64,000 nt of DNA, taken from assembly GCF_013415105.1 (NCBI RefSeq), contig NZ_JACCDF010000001.1:496001-560000 (forward strand), in the 5' to 3' direction. Numbering within the stretch: position 1 is the first letter of the stretch; every line of letters begins with the position of its first letter. The translations under genes were made by a program, and so were the position numbers. The stretch is from Vreelandella salicampi. Lineage in GTDB: Bacteria; Pseudomonadota; Gammaproteobacteria; Pseudomonadales; Halomonadaceae. Shown here one piece after another: positions 63,372 to 64,000 of the stretch. The notes under the pieces are model-generated. The model saw nothing but the letters and a program-made list of their open reading frames with translations, searched no databases and had not been told where the DNA came from.

Positions 63372-64000
63372 GTGAGCAACAATCAAGAAACACTTGAACT
63401 AATGGCTGAACTGGATACGCATGAATACGAAGAGCGTGCCGATTATCTGCCACCAGAATATATTAAAACAAAAACCGCCAAGGGAAAGTTTTTTGAGGAT
63501 ATACAAAAGAAATTATTTCAAGTTGGTGCAAAGTTACTTATCGGCCCACGAGGCACCGGCAAAACACACCACATGAGACTCGCGTACATAACCTGCAAAG
63601 AGGATTCAAATAAGCCTTTACCAGTATACGTAAGTTTTAACCATTATCTTCGCCTTGAGACATACTTAAACGAATCATCAAATGCTATTGGTGTCTTTCA
63701 TGCATGGACATTAGGAAAAATTATTCTATCTTGCATAGAGGACTATGGTGATAATGTTCTCTATGAAGGTATTGATGCCATCAGCTTAAAGGAATTTATA
63801 CAAGCTGTAGAAAAACAGCAGTACAACTCCGATTTTTATAGCATTGTACAGAAACTTTCAGTTGAAAAAGCTAAAGACTATATTGAAAGCTCTATACAGC
63901 GCCAAGAACGTAAACGAGCAATCTTGTTGCTTGATGACGCAGCATTGACATTAACTCCAGAATACATGGTTGAATTTTTTGAAGTATTTAGAAGTATAAA
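63372..64000 (+). CDS. P-loop ATPase, ORC/Cdc6-like, N-terminal part (runs off window)
   Basis: From GTG 63372 (AGGAG six bases before) 209 codons are open to the window edge. Walker A is LLIGPRGTGKTHH (about 58-70), and a later hydrophobic strand ending in DD (AILLLDDAALTL, about 180-191) is Walker B. This resembles the ORC/Cdc6-type AAA ATPases found in defence islands next to methylases. The lid and effector regions are outside the window. Low GC, like the divergent methylase, suggests both arrived together. Function is inferred from context. Confidence 0.7.
   Translation, partial: MSNNQETLELMAELDTHEYEERADYLPPEYIKTKTAKGKFFEDIQKKLFQVGAKLLIGPRGTGKTHHMRLAYITCKEDSNKPLPVYVSFNHYLRLETYLNESSNAIGVFHAWTLGKIILSCIEDYGDNVLYEGIDAISLKEFIQAVEKQQYNSDFYSIVQKLSVEKAKDYIESSIQRQERKRAILLLDDAALTLTPEYMVEFFEVFRSI

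Overview
The window looks like the chromosome of a moderately GC-rich gammaproteobacterium, most likely a halophile of the Halomonas/Vreelandella group. This is inferred from the proteins, not from a search: a Pseudomonas-type arginine succinyltransferase operon (astC-aruF-aruG-astD-astB), FabV-type enoyl-ACP reductase, DbpA, a RIO-type kinase, a TRAP transporter, acidic proteins, and two chemoreceptors ending in a CheR-tethering pentapeptide.

Left part (1-28.4 kb): the truncated start of a putative zinc metallopeptidase, a CDF metal exporter, a secreted glycerophosphodiesterase, a DapA-superfamily enzyme with a DUF2306 membrane protein divergent from a PadR regulator, an FNT channel, a methyltransferase, a chemoreceptor, and a zinc alcohol dehydrogenase divergent from a YqhC-like AraC regulator. 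A long minus-strand run (11.7-21.1 kb) holds stress or redox enzymes (PfpI, NAD(P)H-binding protein, flavin reductase), a proline racemase-family protein overlapping an MDR oxidoreductase, CorA overlapping a GAF-PAS-GGDEF cyclase, and a sodium:solute symporter directly under a TPP riboswitch. Then follow mmsA with a TRAP transporter, a tandem universal stress protein and a DUF3581 protein.

Middle part (28.4-58.6 kb): a large membrane-anchored periplasmic protein, a TRIC-type channel, a DUF2252 protein, a DMT exporter, the AST operon (arginine to succinylglutamate; the last enzyme, AstE, is not here), an SDR, FabV, glutathione peroxidase, a LysE exporter, a YebC/YeeN protein, an MDR oxidoreductase, an ABC exporter, a RIO kinase abutting DbpA, YbaK, PIN-PhoH, a histidine kinase/response regulator pair whose HD-GYP-like output domain has lost its metal ligands, a second chemoreceptor flanked by ~40-bp direct repeats, and a YihY/BrkB protein.

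Right end (58.7-64 kb): the 3' part of a tRNA-Leu(CAA) gene without its 5' half marks the edge (att site) of a genomic island that runs off the window. Inside are a RelE-type toxin gene split by an IS3-family element (with a 5-bp target duplication and an A AAA AAG frameshift site), its intact NadS-like antitoxin, diverged ~110-bp direct repeats around this cassette, and a strikingly AT-rich divergent pair: a DNA N6-adenine methylase fused to a type-I-specificity-like domain, and the start of an ORC/Cdc6-like P-loop ATPase. That pair is the best candidate for a little-described (probably anti-phage) system, but only its first two genes are visible.
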